A stretch of DNA of 64,000 nt from Roseobacter sp. Its GTDB lineage: Bacteria > Pseudomonadota > Alphaproteobacteria > Rhodobacterales > Rhodobacteraceae. The stretch is taken from the NCBI GenBank assembly GCA_002731875.1, contig PCCY01000038.1, forward strand, positions 24,234-88,233, read 5' to 3'. The position numbers were made by a program, and so were the translations under genes. Below, piece by piece: positions 9,262-19,871 of this stretch; positions within the stretch are counted from its first letter, which is position 1, and each line of letters begins with the position of its first letter. A model generated the notes under the pieces. The model was not told the origin of the DNA. It saw only the letters and a list, made by a program, of their open reading frames with translations, and searched no databases.

Positions 9262-9297
9262 ATGCCTTCGGCGAGGATTTTGAACCATTTGGAACAG
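9262..9297 (+). repeat. dispersed intergenic motif, type I copy 1
   Basis: A 36-base segment beginning ATGCCTTCGGCGAGGATTTT and ending ACCATTTGGAACAG. It is identical at 34 of 36 positions to 32413-32448 and related to 17893-17925 (minus strand). It lies 9 bases after the olsB stop and 41 bases before the ABC-F start. Confidence 0.85.
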
Positions 9298-9338
9298 CGG
9301 TCATTGACCCGGACGCAACGTGGCGCTAGCTGGCGTGC

Positions 9339-11150
9339 ATGGCACGCGCACCCCTTTTACAAGTAAACGAGATTTCCCTGACTTTCGGCGGCGATCCCGT
9401 ATTCGAGAACATGTCCCTTGTGGTTCAGACCGGCGACCGACTGGCGCTGGTGGGCCGGAACGGGTCAGGCAAATCCACATTGATGAAAGTCATGGCGGGA
9501 CTGGTCGAGGCTGACAGCGGCGACGTGATCGTCGGGCCCGGCGTTTCGGTGGGCTATATGGAGCAGGACCCGGATCTGACCGGGTTCGAGACCCTGGGTG
9601 ATTTTGCGTCGCATGGGCTGGACCCGAGCGAGATGTACAAGGTCGAACGCGCCGGCGAAGGGTTGAAGTTCGACCCCGCACGCCCTGTCAGCACCGCGTC
9701 GGGGGGGGAGCGTCGCCGCGCGGCACTGGCGCGTCTGATGGCGTCCGAGCCCGAGCTGATGTTGCTGGACGAGCCGACCAACCACCTGGATATTGAAGCG
9801 ATCCGCTGGCTTGAAGACGAGCTGAAAGCGACGCGGGCCGCCTTCGTTATCATCTCTCACGATAGGGCGTTTCTGCGCGAGTTGACACGGGCGACGTTAT
9901 GGGTCGACCGCGGCGTTGTGCGCCGGCAGGACATCGGCTTTGGCGGGTTTGAAGCCTGGCGCGACCAGATGTGGGAAGAAGAGGACATGCAGCGCCACAA
10001 GCTGAACCGCAAGATCAAGGCGGAAGCACGGTGGGCTGTCGAAGGCATTTCAGCGCGGCGCAAGCGCAACCAAGGCCGCGTGCGCGCCTTGCAAGACCTG
10101 CGGGCCGAACGCGCCAGCCAGATCAAGCGTCAGGGCACCGCCGCCATGGCGCTGGAAGCAGGGCCAAAATCCGGCCGCAAGGTGGTCGAGGCCATGGGCA
10201 TCACCAAGGCCTTTGGCGACAAGACGATTCTGCGCCCCTTTGACATCACGATCCAGCGCGGTGATCGCATCGCCTTGGTCGGGCCGAATGGTGTGGGCAA
10301 GACGACGTTGCTGAACATGCTGATCGGGAAAGAACAGCCCGACGGGGGCGAGATCAAGCTTGGCACCAATCTGGAGATCGCGCTGTTTGACCAGGCGCGG
10401 GCGCAGCTGGATGGGGATATGACCCTGTGGGACAGTCTGACCGGCGATCCGGAAATGCGTGTTTCGGGCAAGGCGGACCAGATTTTGGTGCGCGGGCAGC
10501 CGAAACACGTGGTTGGTTACCTGAAAGAATTCCTGTTCGACGAAGGGCAGGCACGTGCGCCCGTGCGGTCGTTGTCGGGTGGTGAAAAGGCGCGGTTGCT
10601 GCTGGCCAAGATCATGGCGCGGTCCAGCAATATGCTGGTCCTCGATGAACCGACCAACGATCTGGATGTCGAAACCCTTGATCTGATGCAGGAGTTGCTG
10701 TCGACCTATGACGGCACCGTGCTGCTGGTCAGCCACGATCGTGACTTCCTTGACCGGGTTGCCGCGACCACCATCGCGATGGAAGGTGACGGCAAGGCGA
10801 CTGTCTATGCGGGCGGGTGGACGGATTATCTGGCGCAGCGCCAGCAGGATGATTTTGACCAAAGCGTCGCCGCCAAATCAAAGCCCGGGGCGAAATCCGA
10901 AAAGCCCAAAGCGGCGCAGCAATCGGGCCTGAGCTTTACCGAAAAGCACCGGCTTGAGGCGCTGCCCGCCGAGATTGCGCGTCTGGAAGCCGAGATTGCG
11001 AAACTGGAAGAATTGATGAGTGATCCGACACTGTATTCCGACAATCCGGTGAAATTCCAGAAAGCGACCGATGCCTTGGTCGAGCGGAATGAAAAGCTGC
11101 AGGATGCAGAGGCCGAGTGGCTGATGCTGGAAGAAAAAGCCGAAAGCTAA
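9339..11150 (+). CDS. ABC-F family ATPase, Uup-like
   Basis: A soluble 603-residue protein with two ABC domains and no membrane segment. Domain 1 has Walker A GRNGSGKST, signature ASGGERRRAAL and Walker B LMLLDEPTNHLD. Domain 2 has GPNGVGKTT, LSGGEKARLLL and MLVLDEPTNDLD. The C-terminal coiled coil (LPAEIARLEAEIAKLEELM) matches the Uup subgroup. ABC-F proteins act on ribosomes or, for Uup, affect transposon excision and DNA branch intermediates. It is probably cotranscribed with olsB or has its own promoter in the 86-base gap. Confidence 0.9.
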   Translation: MARAPLLQVNEISLTFGGDPVFENMSLVVQTGDRLALVGRNGSGKSTLMKVMAGLVEADSGDVIVGPGVSVGYMEQDPDLTGFETLGDFASHGLDPSEMYKVERAGEGLKFDPARPVSTASGGERRRAALARLMASEPELMLLDEPTNHLDIEAIRWLEDELKATRAAFVIISHDRAFLRELTRATLWVDRGVVRRQDIGFGGFEAWRDQMWEEEDMQRHKLNRKIKAEARWAVEGISARRKRNQGRVRALQDLRAERASQIKRQGTAAMALEAGPKSGRKVVEAMGITKAFGDKTILRPFDITIQRGDRIALVGPNGVGKTTLLNMLIGKEQPDGGEIKLGTNLEIALFDQARAQLDGDMTLWDSLTGDPEMRVSGKADQILVRGQPKHVVGYLKEFLFDEGQARAPVRSLSGGEKARLLLAKIMARSSNMLVLDEPTNDLDVETLDLMQELLSTYDGTVLLVSHDRDFLDRVAATTIAMEGDGKATVYAGGWTDYLAQRQQDDFDQSVAAKSKPGAKSEKPKAAQQSGLSFTEKHRLEALPAEIARLEAEIAKLEELMSDPTLYSDNPVKFQKATDALVERNEKLQDAEAEWLMLEEKAES

Positions 11151-11151
11151 A

Positions 11152-11173
11152 GGGGGCAGGGCGACCCGCCCCC
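11152..11173. terminator. hairpin between converging ABC-F gene and tyrS
   Basis: GGGGGC-A-GGG-CGA-CCC-GCCCCC folds into a strong stem immediately after the ABC-F stop. On the minus strand it is followed by TTT. It sits between convergent genes and probably serves both directions. Confidence 0.6.
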
Positions 11174-11191
11174 CTCGCGTATTGCGGGGGC

Positions 11192-12442
11192 TTAGCCCAG
11201 TTGTACCAGCGCGTGGCGTTTCTTGCCCGCGCTAAGCTTGATCGGTGTCGCCAGCGTGGCTGCATCGACCATCAGGCCTGCGTCTGTCAGCGGTTCGTCA
11301 TTATAGCGGGCACCGTTTTCGGTGATCAGACGCTTTGCCTCTTTGCCCGAACCGGCCAGACCGGATTTCACGATCAGCTGCACGATAGAGATGCCGTCGC
11401 CGATATCCGCCGCGCTGAGCGTCAGGGTGGGCAGGTCATCGCCGACGCCGCCTTTTTCAAACACTTCGCGTGCCGTAGCTTCGGCATTCTTTGCGGCTTC
11501 GGCTCCGTGCAGCAGGGTCGTGACCTCGTTCGCGAGGATGATCTTGGCCGCATTGATGTCGGAGCCTTCCAGCGCGCCCAGACGGTCGCACTCCTCGACC
11601 GGTAGTTCGGTGAAGATCTTGAGGAACTTGCCCGTATCCGCATCGGTGGTGTTGCGCCAGAACTGCCAGAACTCGTAAGGCGACAGCATGTCCCCGTTCA
11701 GCCAGATCGCGCCGCCCTGGGATTTGCCCATTTTGCGGCCGTCGCTGGTGGTGAGAAGGGGGGTGGTGAGGCCGAAAATCTCTTGATCCAGCACGCGGCG
11801 GGTCAGGTCGATCCCGTTGACGATATTACCCCATTGATCCGAGCCACCCATCTGCAGCAAACAACCATAGCGGCGGTTGAGTTCAAGGAAATCATAGGCC
11901 TGCAGGATCATGTAGTTGAATTCGAGGAAGGACAGCGACTGTTCCCGATCCAGGCGGGATTTGACGCTTTCGAAGGACAGCATCCGGTTGACGCTGAAAT
12001 GCCGCCCGATGTCGCGCAGGAATTCGAGGTAGTTCAGGTTGTCCAGCCATTCGGCATTGTTCAGCATGATCGCGTCGCTGGCACCGTCACCGTAGGACAG
12101 GTATTTCTCGAACACCTGCTGCATGCCGGCGATATTGGCGTCGATGGCGGCATTGTCGAGCAGGGGGCGTTCGTCCGACCGGAAGGAGGGGTCGCCCACT
12201 TTGGTGGTGCCGCCGCCCATCAGGGTGATCGGTTTGCCGCCGCATTTCTGCAACCAGCGCAGCACCATGATATTCATCAGGTGCCCCACATGAAGGGATT
12301 TCGCTGTCGCGTCATAGCCGATATAGGCAGGCACAGCCCCCTTCATCAGCGCGTCATCAAGGCCCTGATAGTCGGTGCAATCGGCAAGAAAGCCGCGTTC
12401 CATCATGATGCGGATGAATTCTGATTTGGGGTGGTATGTCAT
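11192..12442 (-). CDS. tyrS: tyrosine--tRNA ligase
   Basis: A 416-residue class I aminoacyl-tRNA synthetase that charges tRNA-Tyr. The HIGH signature is HVGH at residues 51-54 and the KMSKS loop is KMGKS. The tyrosine pocket region [16 protein letters not shown] is present, and an S4-like domain closes the C-terminus ([20 protein letters not shown]). It is divergent from anmK over 65 bases. Confidence 0.97.
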   Translation of the reverse strand: MTYHPKSEFIRIMMERGFLADCTDYQGLDDALMKGAVPAYIGYDATAKSLHVGHLMNIMVLRWLQKCGGKPITLMGGGTTKVGDPSFRSDERPLLDNAAIDANIAGMQQVFEKYLSYGDGASDAIMLNNAEWLDNLNYLEFLRDIGRHFSVNRMLSFESVKSRLDREQSLSFLEFNYMILQAYDFLELNRRYGCLLQMGGSDQWGNIVNGIDLTRRVLDQEIFGLTTPLLTTSDGRKMGKSQGGAIWLNGDMLSPYEFWQFWRNTTDADTGKFLKIFTELPVEECDRLGALEGSDINAAKIILANEVTTLLHGAEAAKNAEATAREVFEKGGVGDDLPTLTLSAADIGDGISIVQLIVKSGLAGSGKEAKRLITENGARYNDEPLTDAGLMVDAATLATPIKLSAGKKRHALVQLG

Positions 12443-12507
12443 GGTGCTTGCCCTCAGCTTGGGTGGTGGTGCACTCTATAGGTGCTGAGCAGACAAAGGA
12501 AAAGGCC

Positions 12508-13641
12508 ATGAATAAGGCCCAAGGGGCAAGAACCCCGACACGGATCGCGAAAACAGGCCCGCTGCGGGTCGCAGGCGCGATGAGCGGTACATCGCTCGAC
12601 GGGGTGGATATTGCCGTGATTGACACCGATGGGCACGATATTCTGGGCTTTGGCGCGTCGGGGTATCGGGAATATTCTGCAGCGGAACGAAAGGTTATTG
12701 CGGCGGGCTTTGGGAAATGGGCGGGGGCAGAGGTTCAGGCTGCTGCGCAAATCGTAGAGTCGGCGCATCTTGAGGCATTGGATGCCTACCGTGAAGTCGA
12801 CCTGATCGGGTTTCATGGGCAAACGCTGGCGCATGCACCGCGTCTGCAAGGTACGTTGCAGGTTGGATGCGGTGATGTGATCGCTGATACGCTCGGTGTC
12901 CCGGTCGTGTGGGATTTTCGCACCGCTGACGTGCAATTGGGCGGCGAAGGCGCGCCGCTGGCACCTTTTTTCCATCACGCCTGCGCGCGCTATGCCGGAC
13001 TGACCGGGCCGGTGGCGTTTTTGAATCTGGGAGGTGTGGGAAACCTGACGTGGGTTGATCCGTCGATAGAACGCCCCGAGTCCGAAGGAGCGCTGCTGGC
13101 ATTCGACACCGGCCCTGCCAACGCCCCGATCAACGACCTCATGCAGTCGCGACTGGGGTTGGCCTGCGATAAAGATGGCAAGATCGCTTCTGGCGGTGAA
13201 GTTGAAACCGGGGCATTGGAGCTGTTTCTTGCTGAACCCTATTTCTCAAGAATGCCTCCTAAATCTCTAGATAGAAATGACTTTTCAGAAATGATAGCGC
13301 TTGTCACCGAACTGTCAGACGCAGATGCGGCGGCGACACTGACGGCCATGTGCGCGGCCGGCGTCGCCGAAGCCATGCAGCATTGCCCGCGTTTGCCGGA
13401 ACGCGTGTTGGTGACGGGCGGAGGGCGACATAATCCGGTGTTGATGCAGATGTTGGCGGTAAGCCTGGATTGCCCGGTGGTACCCGTCGAGGATATCGGC
13501 CTTGATGGTGATATGCTCGAGGCGCAAGCCTTCGGTTATCTGGCAGTGCGGGTGGCGCGCGGGATGCCGACTTCGTGCCCTGGCACGACGGGGGTCCGGG
13601 CAGCGGTTGGGGGTGGCACGGTAAGCATGCCAAGCCAGTGA
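12508..13641 (+). CDS. anmK: anhydro-N-acetylmuramic acid kinase
   Basis: Converts anhydro-MurNAc to MurNAc-6-phosphate in peptidoglycan recycling. The 377-residue protein contains the ATP-binding motif [16 protein letters not shown] near residues 23-38, [22 protein letters not shown] and [13 protein letters not shown] chose the ATG at 12508, which follows AAAGGAAAAGG. Bases 13241-13297, coding for the conserved [10 protein letters not shown] segment, are AT-rich and use rare codons (AGA, CTA, TCT) unlike the rest of the gene. NagZ at the window start belongs to the same pathway. Confidence 0.93.
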   Translation: MNKAQGARTPTRIAKTGPLRVAGAMSGTSLDGVDIAVIDTDGHDILGFGASGYREYSAAERKVIAAGFGKWAGAEVQAAAQIVESAHLEALDAYREVDLIGFHGQTLAHAPRLQGTLQVGCGDVIADTLGVPVVWDFRTADVQLGGEGAPLAPFFHHACARYAGLTGPVAFLNLGGVGNLTWVDPSIERPESEGALLAFDTGPANAPINDLMQSRLGLACDKDGKIASGGEVETGALELFLAEPYFSRMPPKSLDRNDFSEMIALVTELSDADAAATLTAMCAAGVAEAMQHCPRLPERVLVTGGGRHNPVLMQMLAVSLDCPVVPVEDIGLDGDMLEAQAFGYLAVRVARGMPTSCPGTTGVRAAVGGGTVSMPSQ

Positions 13642-13665
13642 ACGATTAGCGTTGCGCATGCACGA

Positions 13666-13694
13666 AAAAAGCGCGCAGATCCTGCACGCTTTTT
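13666..13694. terminator. bidirectional rho-independent terminator, anmK/eno
   Basis: AAAAAGCG-C-GCAG-ATC-CTGC-A-CGCTTTTT forms a 12-bp interrupted stem with A-runs on one side and T-runs on the other, so it can terminate in both directions between the convergent anmK and eno genes. Confidence 0.85.
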
Positions 13695-13730
13695 CCCTTT
13701 CAAGACAAACCGCGGTTGGCTGACCCAGGC

Positions 13731-15074
<1,344 letters not shown>

Positions 15075-15944
15075 TCAGGCGCGCTGCTTGACTTTGCGTT
15101 CCCGCCATACCGTATAGATGCCCGAAGCTACAATGATGGTTGCGCCAACATAGGTAAGCATATCTGGCCTCTCTTGAAACACCGTGATTCCGACGACCAT
15201 GGCAAACAACAGGCGTGAATACCGAAACGGAGTGACAAAGCTGATTTCACCTATCCGCATTGCGGCTACGATACCGTAATAAGCGACCATGCCGAATGTC
15301 AGCGCCGATACCATGAACACCCACTGCACCCCTGTCATCGCGACGAACGCGGTGCCGGTCCCCAGCATGAAAACCAGGCTGGCCGGGACCAGCGCCAGAA
15401 AAGCCAGAAACGAAAGCTGGAAGCTTGATGTGGATTTCGGCACGCGACGCGTTGCCAGATCACGCAGTGACAGGCCCAGTACCCCCAGGACCGCAAGCAG
15501 TGACAGGATCTGAAAGCTCTCCATACCGGGGCGTATCACCAAAAGCACACCGAACATGCCCACCAGGATCGCGCTCCAACGGCGCCACCCGACCGGATCA
15601 CCCAGGAAAAGCGCGGCCCCCAGGGTCACCACCAGCGGCGTGGCCTGCAAGATCGCCGACGCTGAAGAAATCGGTGTCAGCACAATTGCAGAGACAAAGC
15701 CCAGGGTCCCGATAATCTCTCCGGTGGCGCGCAGCAGGATCGGCAGGGTCAACACTCCGCGGTCCAGCAGCGGTTCGCCCCTGAAGCGCATCAGCCCGCC
15801 ATAGCAGACCGCGCCGCCAACCCCGAGAAGAAAGATAATCTGACCGACCGGAATATGCGAACCCATCAACTTGATGAACATGTCTTCTATGGCAAAGCCC
15901 AGCATCGACAGCACCATGATCAGCGCACCGCGCAGGTTATCCAT
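15075..15944 (-). CDS. EamA-family (DMT) transporter
   Basis: A 289-residue inner-membrane protein with about ten hydrophobic segments arranged as two EamA repeats, ending in a basic tail (WRERKVKQRA). The N-terminus LRGALIMVLSMLGFAIEDM is typical. Drug/metabolite transporters of this type export amino acids or metabolites; the substrate cannot be read from sequence. It lies 66 bases upstream of eno on the same strand. Confidence 0.88.
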   Translation of the reverse strand: MDNLRGALIMVLSMLGFAIEDMFIKLMGSHIPVGQIIFLLGVGGAVCYGGLMRFRGEPLLDRGVLTLPILLRATGEIIGTLGFVSAIVLTPISSASAILQATPLVVTLGAALFLGDPVGWRRWSAILVGMFGVLLVIRPGMESFQILSLLAVLGVLGLSLRDLATRRVPKSTSSFQLSFLAFLALVPASLVFMLGTGTAFVAMTGVQWVFMVSALTFGMVAYYGIVAAMRIGEISFVTPFRYSRLLFAMVVGITVFQERPDMLTYVGATIIVASGIYTVWRERKVKQRA

Positions 15945-16359
15945 GTCTTATCCTTTCTCATCCGCATCTTGGGTAAATCGCATCGTGTGTTCCATGTCGC
16001 TTCGGCAGGGAATGTGCAAGCTGCGGTGTCATCTGCGTACGCGTGCCGTCGGCTCTCGTGATCTTTGTGCGCCAGGGCCGTTGACTTTGCCCGCCAAAAA
16101 GCCCATCTGGGCAACAAGCGAAGCCCTCTGCCGCGTGAGCAGTTCAGCCCTTTGGTCCGTTGGATCATCATATTGCTGAGAGACAGGGCCGCCGATGTTC
16201 CCAAAATCACGCGTGGGGCCAAGCGCAACAGACAGGGCGTTGGCACTAGGCCAAGCCCTGCGATCTGTTTTGCGTCCCTCGCGGTGCAGCCCTTCCGGGT
16301 ATCCGCGTGATTGTTAGAGGCGGGGCACCCTGCACACGCCTTTGGAAAGACGAAAGAAT
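15945..16359. other. 415-base region without a convincing gene
   Basis: Lies between the divergent EamA and DEAD-box genes and should hold both promoters. Minus-strand frames running through it have low-complexity Arg/Ala/Cys composition and no start signal or family match. No clear -35/-10 pair or strong stem-loop was found. Confidence 0.6.
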
Positions 16360-17661
16360 ATGAGCGATTTTGAGATGATGGGCCTGCCACGCCGTTTGGT
16401 CAAAGCTTTGACCAACATGGGTATGACGGACCCGACCCCGATCCAGAAGCAAGCCATCCCGCATGCGATGAACGGCCGCGACGTGATGGGTCTTGCCCAG
16501 ACCGGTACTGGCAAGACGGCAGCGTTCGGTGTGCCGCTGGTCGCCCAGATGCTCGAGATGGAGGCGCGGCCCGAACCGCGTACCGTACGCGGTCTGGTGC
16601 TGGCCCCGACACGGGAACTGGCCAACCAGATCATGGAGAACCTGAAAGGGTTCTGCGAAGGCACCCAGCTCAAGACGATGATGATCGTGGGCGGGCAGTC
16701 GATCAATCCACAGATCAAGCGGATGGAACGCGGTGTTGACCTGCTGGTGGCCACACCCGGCCGCTTGCTGGACCTGATGGATCGCCGCGCGGTGTTGTTG
16801 CACAAGACCACGTTCCTGGTATTGGACGAGGCTGACCAGATGCTCGACATGGGTTTCATCCACGACCTGCGCAAAATTGCTTCGGTATTGCCCAAGGAAC
16901 GCCAGACCATGCTGTTCTCGGCCACGATGCCCAAGCTGATGAACGAGATCGCAAACAGCTATCTCAACAGCCCGATCCGTATCGAGGTCTCGCCTCCCGG
17001 CAAGGCGGCCGACAAGGTCACGCAGGAAGTCCACTTTATCGCGAAGGCCGAAAAGAAGGCTCTGCTGATCGAATTGCTGGGCAAGCATACCGAAGAACGA
17101 GCCTTGGTTTTCGGCCGCACCAAGCATGGTTGCGAAAAACTGATGAAGGATCTGGTAAAAGCCGGTTTCAAGGCGGCTTCCATCCACGGCAACAAAAGCC
17201 AAGGTCAACGTGACCGCGCTATTGAAGCGTTCAAAAAAGGGGATGTCACCGTATTGGTGGCGACCGACGTGGCAGCGCGCGGGCTCGATATTCCAGATGT
17301 CAAACACGTGTACAACTACGAATTGCCAAACGTGCCTGATAACTACGTTCACCGGATCGGGCGCACCGCGCGCGCGGGCAAGGACGGTGCAGCCATCGCG
17401 TTTTGCGCGCCAGATGAAATGGGCGAATTGAAGGACATCCAGAAAACCATGAAGGTATCCATCCCGGTCGCTTCTGGTCGGCCGTGGGAAGCGATGGATG
17501 AACCGGCCAAGCCGGGCAAGGGCCGTGGAAACCGTGGCCGTGGTCAGGGCGGGCGTTCCGGAAACGGGGGAGGCCGTCCCGGCGGCGGCGGCGGCGAAGG
17601 CAAGTCGGCCGGTGCCGCACGTCGCCGACGCAAGCCCGGTGGTGCGCAACGGGCGGCATGA
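16360..17661 (+). CDS. DEAD-box RNA helicase, RhlE-like
   Basis: A 433-residue ATP-dependent RNA helicase. The core has the Q motif, motif I AQTGTGKT, Ia PTRELANQ, Ib TPGRLLDL, II LDEADQML, III SAT, V ATDVAARGLDI and VI HRIGRTAR. The last 60 residues are Gly/Arg-rich (RGNRGRGQGGR) then lysine/arginine-rich, an RNA-binding tail. Such helicases assist ribosome assembly, RNA decay or cold growth. Start at 16360 (MSDFEMMGL) preceded by AAAGA. The stop overlaps the next small gene (ATGA). Confidence 0.95.
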   Translation: MSDFEMMGLPRRLVKALTNMGMTDPTPIQKQAIPHAMNGRDVMGLAQTGTGKTAAFGVPLVAQMLEMEARPEPRTVRGLVLAPTRELANQIMENLKGFCEGTQLKTMMIVGGQSINPQIKRMERGVDLLVATPGRLLDLMDRRAVLLHKTTFLVLDEADQMLDMGFIHDLRKIASVLPKERQTMLFSATMPKLMNEIANSYLNSPIRIEVSPPGKAADKVTQEVHFIAKAEKKALLIELLGKHTEERALVFGRTKHGCEKLMKDLVKAGFKAASIHGNKSQGQRDRAIEAFKKGDVTVLVATDVAARGLDIPDVKHVYNYELPNVPDNYVHRIGRTARAGKDGAAIAFCAPDEMGELKDIQKTMKVSIPVASGRPWEAMDEPAKPGKGRGNRGRGQGGRSGNGGGRPGGGGGEGKSAGAARRRRKPGGAQRAA

Positions 17662-17891
17662 ATAACGCTGCCAGGCGTTTGATGCTCGGGGTGCTTTATA
17701 CGTCGGTGGCGCTGCTTGTTGCAGTGCCACCGCTCTACCTGCTCATGACCGCACCGACATGTCCGACCGAACCATGCCAGATATCATCACGGTCCTACTT
17801 CACCGTCGACATGGCGTCTGTATGGTTGGTACCCTTCAGCATCGCGGCGGTTCTGCTCGTGCTCCTGTTCAAGCTGAAAAACCGCGCCTAA
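17658..17891 (+). CDS. small two-helix membrane protein
   Basis: A 77-residue protein with two predicted membrane helices (LMLGVLYTSVALLVAVPPLY and SVWLVPFSIAAVLLVLLFKL) joined by a loop with two cysteines (TCPTEPC) and a basic end. It overlaps the helicase stop by ATGA, so it is translationally coupled. I recognise no family. The two loop cysteines would face the periplasm if the N-terminus is cytoplasmic. Confidence 0.7.
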   Translation: MNNAARRLMLGVLYTSVALLVAVPPLYLLMTAPTCPTEPCQISSRSYFTVDMASVWLVPFSIAAVLLVLLFKLKNRA

Positions 17892-17892
17892 G

Positions 17893-17925
17893 CTCTTCCA
17901 AATGGCCCAAAATCCTCGCCCGCAG
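17893..17925 (-). repeat. dispersed intergenic motif, type I copy 2
   Basis: On the minus strand: GGCGAGGATTTT, three variable bases, then CCATTTGGAAGAG. It is preceded by a stem CGCAGG-TTTCGC-CCTGCG. It lies between the convergent 77-residue membrane protein gene and the MFS gene, just past the ends of both. Confidence 0.75.
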
Positions 17926-17954
17926 GGCGAAACCTGCGCCGGTTCCCACGGGCG

Positions 17955-19199
17955 CTACTCGGCTGGATCGGCTAACCAGCTGTCATCACGCCGCAAGATC
18001 CGCCCTAGGTATATCATCAACGCAAAGCCGATTCCGGCAAGGATCAACACCGACGCCACCAAGGGCGCTATCGTCCCACTGAACACCAGTCCTATCGGCG
18101 ATGCGATGACCGCAGCCATCACCGTCGATGTGGCCCCGATCACAGACGCCGCCATCCCCGCGATGTGACCCAAAGGCTCCATCGCCAGAGCGTTCAGGTT
18201 GCCCATGACCAATCCGGCTTGGAAAAACAAACTCGCCTGCCATAACGCGAAAAAATAAAAGCCGAACGGTTCGGGCAGACTGCCCAGCCCAAGGGCCAGC
18301 ATTATTGCCGACAGAATGATCTGAGCCCCAAGAGCCAGCGTGACGATCCGCAGCATTCCCAACCGTACCACCAGCAATGCGTTCAGCAGACTGGAGCTGC
18401 CCGATACCAGGGCGATGACGCCAAACCAAAACGGAAAACTCTCACCACGGTCATACACCTGGTCATAAATCGGCTGTACCAGCATCAAAACCGAAAACAA
18501 GATCGACAGCGCGAGTGTTTGCACGGTGATCGATACGCACACCATACGGTTACCGAATATTTCTTTGGTCGCCAGCCATAGCAAAGGCAACTGTAACGGG
18601 CGGCGCTTGTCTTTGGGCAATGTCTCGGGCAGGCGCAACCACATCCAGACGGCAGACATCGCTGCGAAAACGACGAACGATATAAAGATGCCGCGCCAGT
18701 CCGAGAACCTGATGATGACCGCGCCCAAAGCCGGGGCGAATGCCGGCACAATCACGAAGATCATCATCACAAAGGACATGATCCTGGCCATCTGGCGACC
18801 GGAAAAGAGGTCGCGGATGATCGCCAGGGATACCACCCTGGGCCCAGCGGCCCCCAACCCCTGAAGCACCCGCGCCGCCAGCATGATCTCGAGAGATTGG
18901 CTGGCCCATGCAATGGTCGTGCCCAGGATATACAGGAAAGCCCCGCCGTAGACGATGTTCTTGCGCCCGAATGCGTCTGCCAACGGTCCGGTTACAAAAG
19001 TGCCCAAGCCCAGCCCAAAGACAAAGGCGGTCAAGATCAGCGGGACGCGCTCGGGAGTGTCCTGGCTCAGATCTGCGGTGATTTGGGGCAGGGCAGGCAG
19101 CATCGCATCCGTGGAAAAGGCAATCGTTGCGAACATCATTGCAATCAAGGCAATGAATTCTGGCCGGCTCATGCGAAAATCGGGTCTATCGGTTGTCAT
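17955..19199 (-). CDS. Bcr/CflA-type MFS efflux transporter
   Basis: A 414-residue inner-membrane protein with 12 predicted helices. Bcr/CflA features include FSTDAMLPALPQITADL in helix 1-2, the motif-A loop GPLADAFGRKNIVYGG, and RVLQGLGAAGPRVVSLAIIRD. Such proton-driven exporters move drugs, dipeptides or sulfonamides. Monocistronic and convergent with the helicase unit. Confidence 0.9.
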   Translation of the reverse strand: MTTDRPDFRMSRPEFIALIAMMFATIAFSTDAMLPALPQITADLSQDTPERVPLILTAFVFGLGLGTFVTGPLADAFGRKNIVYGGAFLYILGTTIAWASQSLEIMLAARVLQGLGAAGPRVVSLAIIRDLFSGRQMARIMSFVMMIFVIVPAFAPALGAVIIRFSDWRGIFISFVVFAAMSAVWMWLRLPETLPKDKRRPLQLPLLWLATKEIFGNRMVCVSITVQTLALSILFSVLMLVQPIYDQVYDRGESFPFWFGVIALVSGSSSLLNALLVVRLGMLRIVTLALGAQIILSAIMLALGLGSLPEPFGFYFFALWQASLFFQAGLVMGNLNALAMEPLGHIAGMAASVIGATSTVMAAVIASPIGLVFSGTIAPLVASVLILAGIGFALMIYLGRILRRDDSWLADPAE

Positions 19200-19315
19200 C
19201 TCTGGGGGCCTCGTTTGCGACGGATCACAAGACGCAGCCCTCGCAGGGCATTCATAAGGCTACCTTACGGAATGTGCAATCCAATTTACCGCCCGCTTTA
19301 ACGCCCGCGCAATGA

Positions 19316-19774
19316 TCAGGCGGTCAACGCAGCCCGAGGATAGTCCGATTTCGGCACCGGCCAGGCCGTCGGGATCTCCAGAACCTGCACAATTGCGTCC
19401 AACCCCTCCAGTTCCTGGCGCGCCCCTTCGGGCAGAACCAGGATGGAAATGTCGTGGTTCACGATATCGCTCCATCGCTGTTCCCACCCGTCTACCGCAA
19501 TGACCCGAGAGACAAAGCGGCAGCTTTCCAGCATGGCCCGGCGTGTCTTGAAAGGGGTATGGACAGGGGTGCCGAGGTACGAACAAAAATCATCCGTGGT
19601 ACAGCCAACAATCAAATCACTGCCCAGTCGGGAAAGCCTTCTCAGCCATTGGGCATGATCTACTGTCAGACCGTCAAACGCGCCGTACGTCAGCACGTTG
19701 CGAACCGGTTGCCCGGTCGCCGCGGACGGCATCGTTCCGTGACCGGCGCGGGTGGGTGCACTCGTGTGTATCAT
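19316..19774 (-). CDS. cytidylyltransferase-like (TagD-type) protein, altered active site
   Basis: A 152-residue protein. From residue 27 it follows the TagD/glycerol-3-phosphate cytidylyltransferase pattern (LTYGAFDGLTVDHAQWLRRL, then VGCTTDDF). The catalytic HxGH signature, expected at residues 37-40, reads TVDH: the first His and the Gly are gone. Length otherwise fits. It may have lost nucleotidyltransfer or use another chemistry. It has its own promoter (19819-19847). No substrate can be inferred from its neighbours. Confidence 0.65.
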   Translation of the reverse strand: MIHTSAPTRAGHGTMPSAATGQPVRNVLTYGAFDGLTVDHAQWLRRLSRLGSDLIVGCTTDDFCSYLGTPVHTPFKTRRAMLESCRFVSRVIAVDGWEQRWSDIVNHDISILVLPEGARQELEGLDAIVQVLEIPTAWPVPKSDYPRAALTA

Positions 19775-19818
19775 TCTGCCTGCTCATTTTTTGGGGTCTT
19801 TGCCCCTTGATTACCGCG

Positions 19819-19847
19819 ATTCTAGGCAGATTTCCCCTCAATGGCAA
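19819..19847 (-). promoter_or_regulatory. promoter for the TagD-like gene
   Basis: Minus-strand TTGCCA (19842-19847) and TAGAAT (19819-19824) are exactly 17 bases apart. Transcription would start near 19812, giving a leader of about 40 bases. The leader holds a small GGGGTCTTTGCCCC-type inverted repeat. Confidence 0.6.
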
Positions 19848-19871
19848 AAGCTTTATTGCATGTGAAAGATA

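Noticed and set aside
15920..16390. A 156-codon minus-strand frame across the gap before the DEAD-box gene
   Set aside because: No family likeness, low-complexity Arg/Ala/Cys composition, and it overlaps both neighbouring genes.
17520..17658. Gly/Arg-rich repeats at the end of the helicase gene as a DNA tandem repeat
   Set aside because: They are coding repeats of an RGG-like tail, common in DEAD-box helicases, not a regular DNA repeat.
16246..17730. A 494-codon open frame on the minus strand opposite the DEAD-box helicase gene
   Set aside because: The plus strand encodes a complete helicase with all motifs; the minus frame has no family resemblance and results from GC-skewed codon positions.
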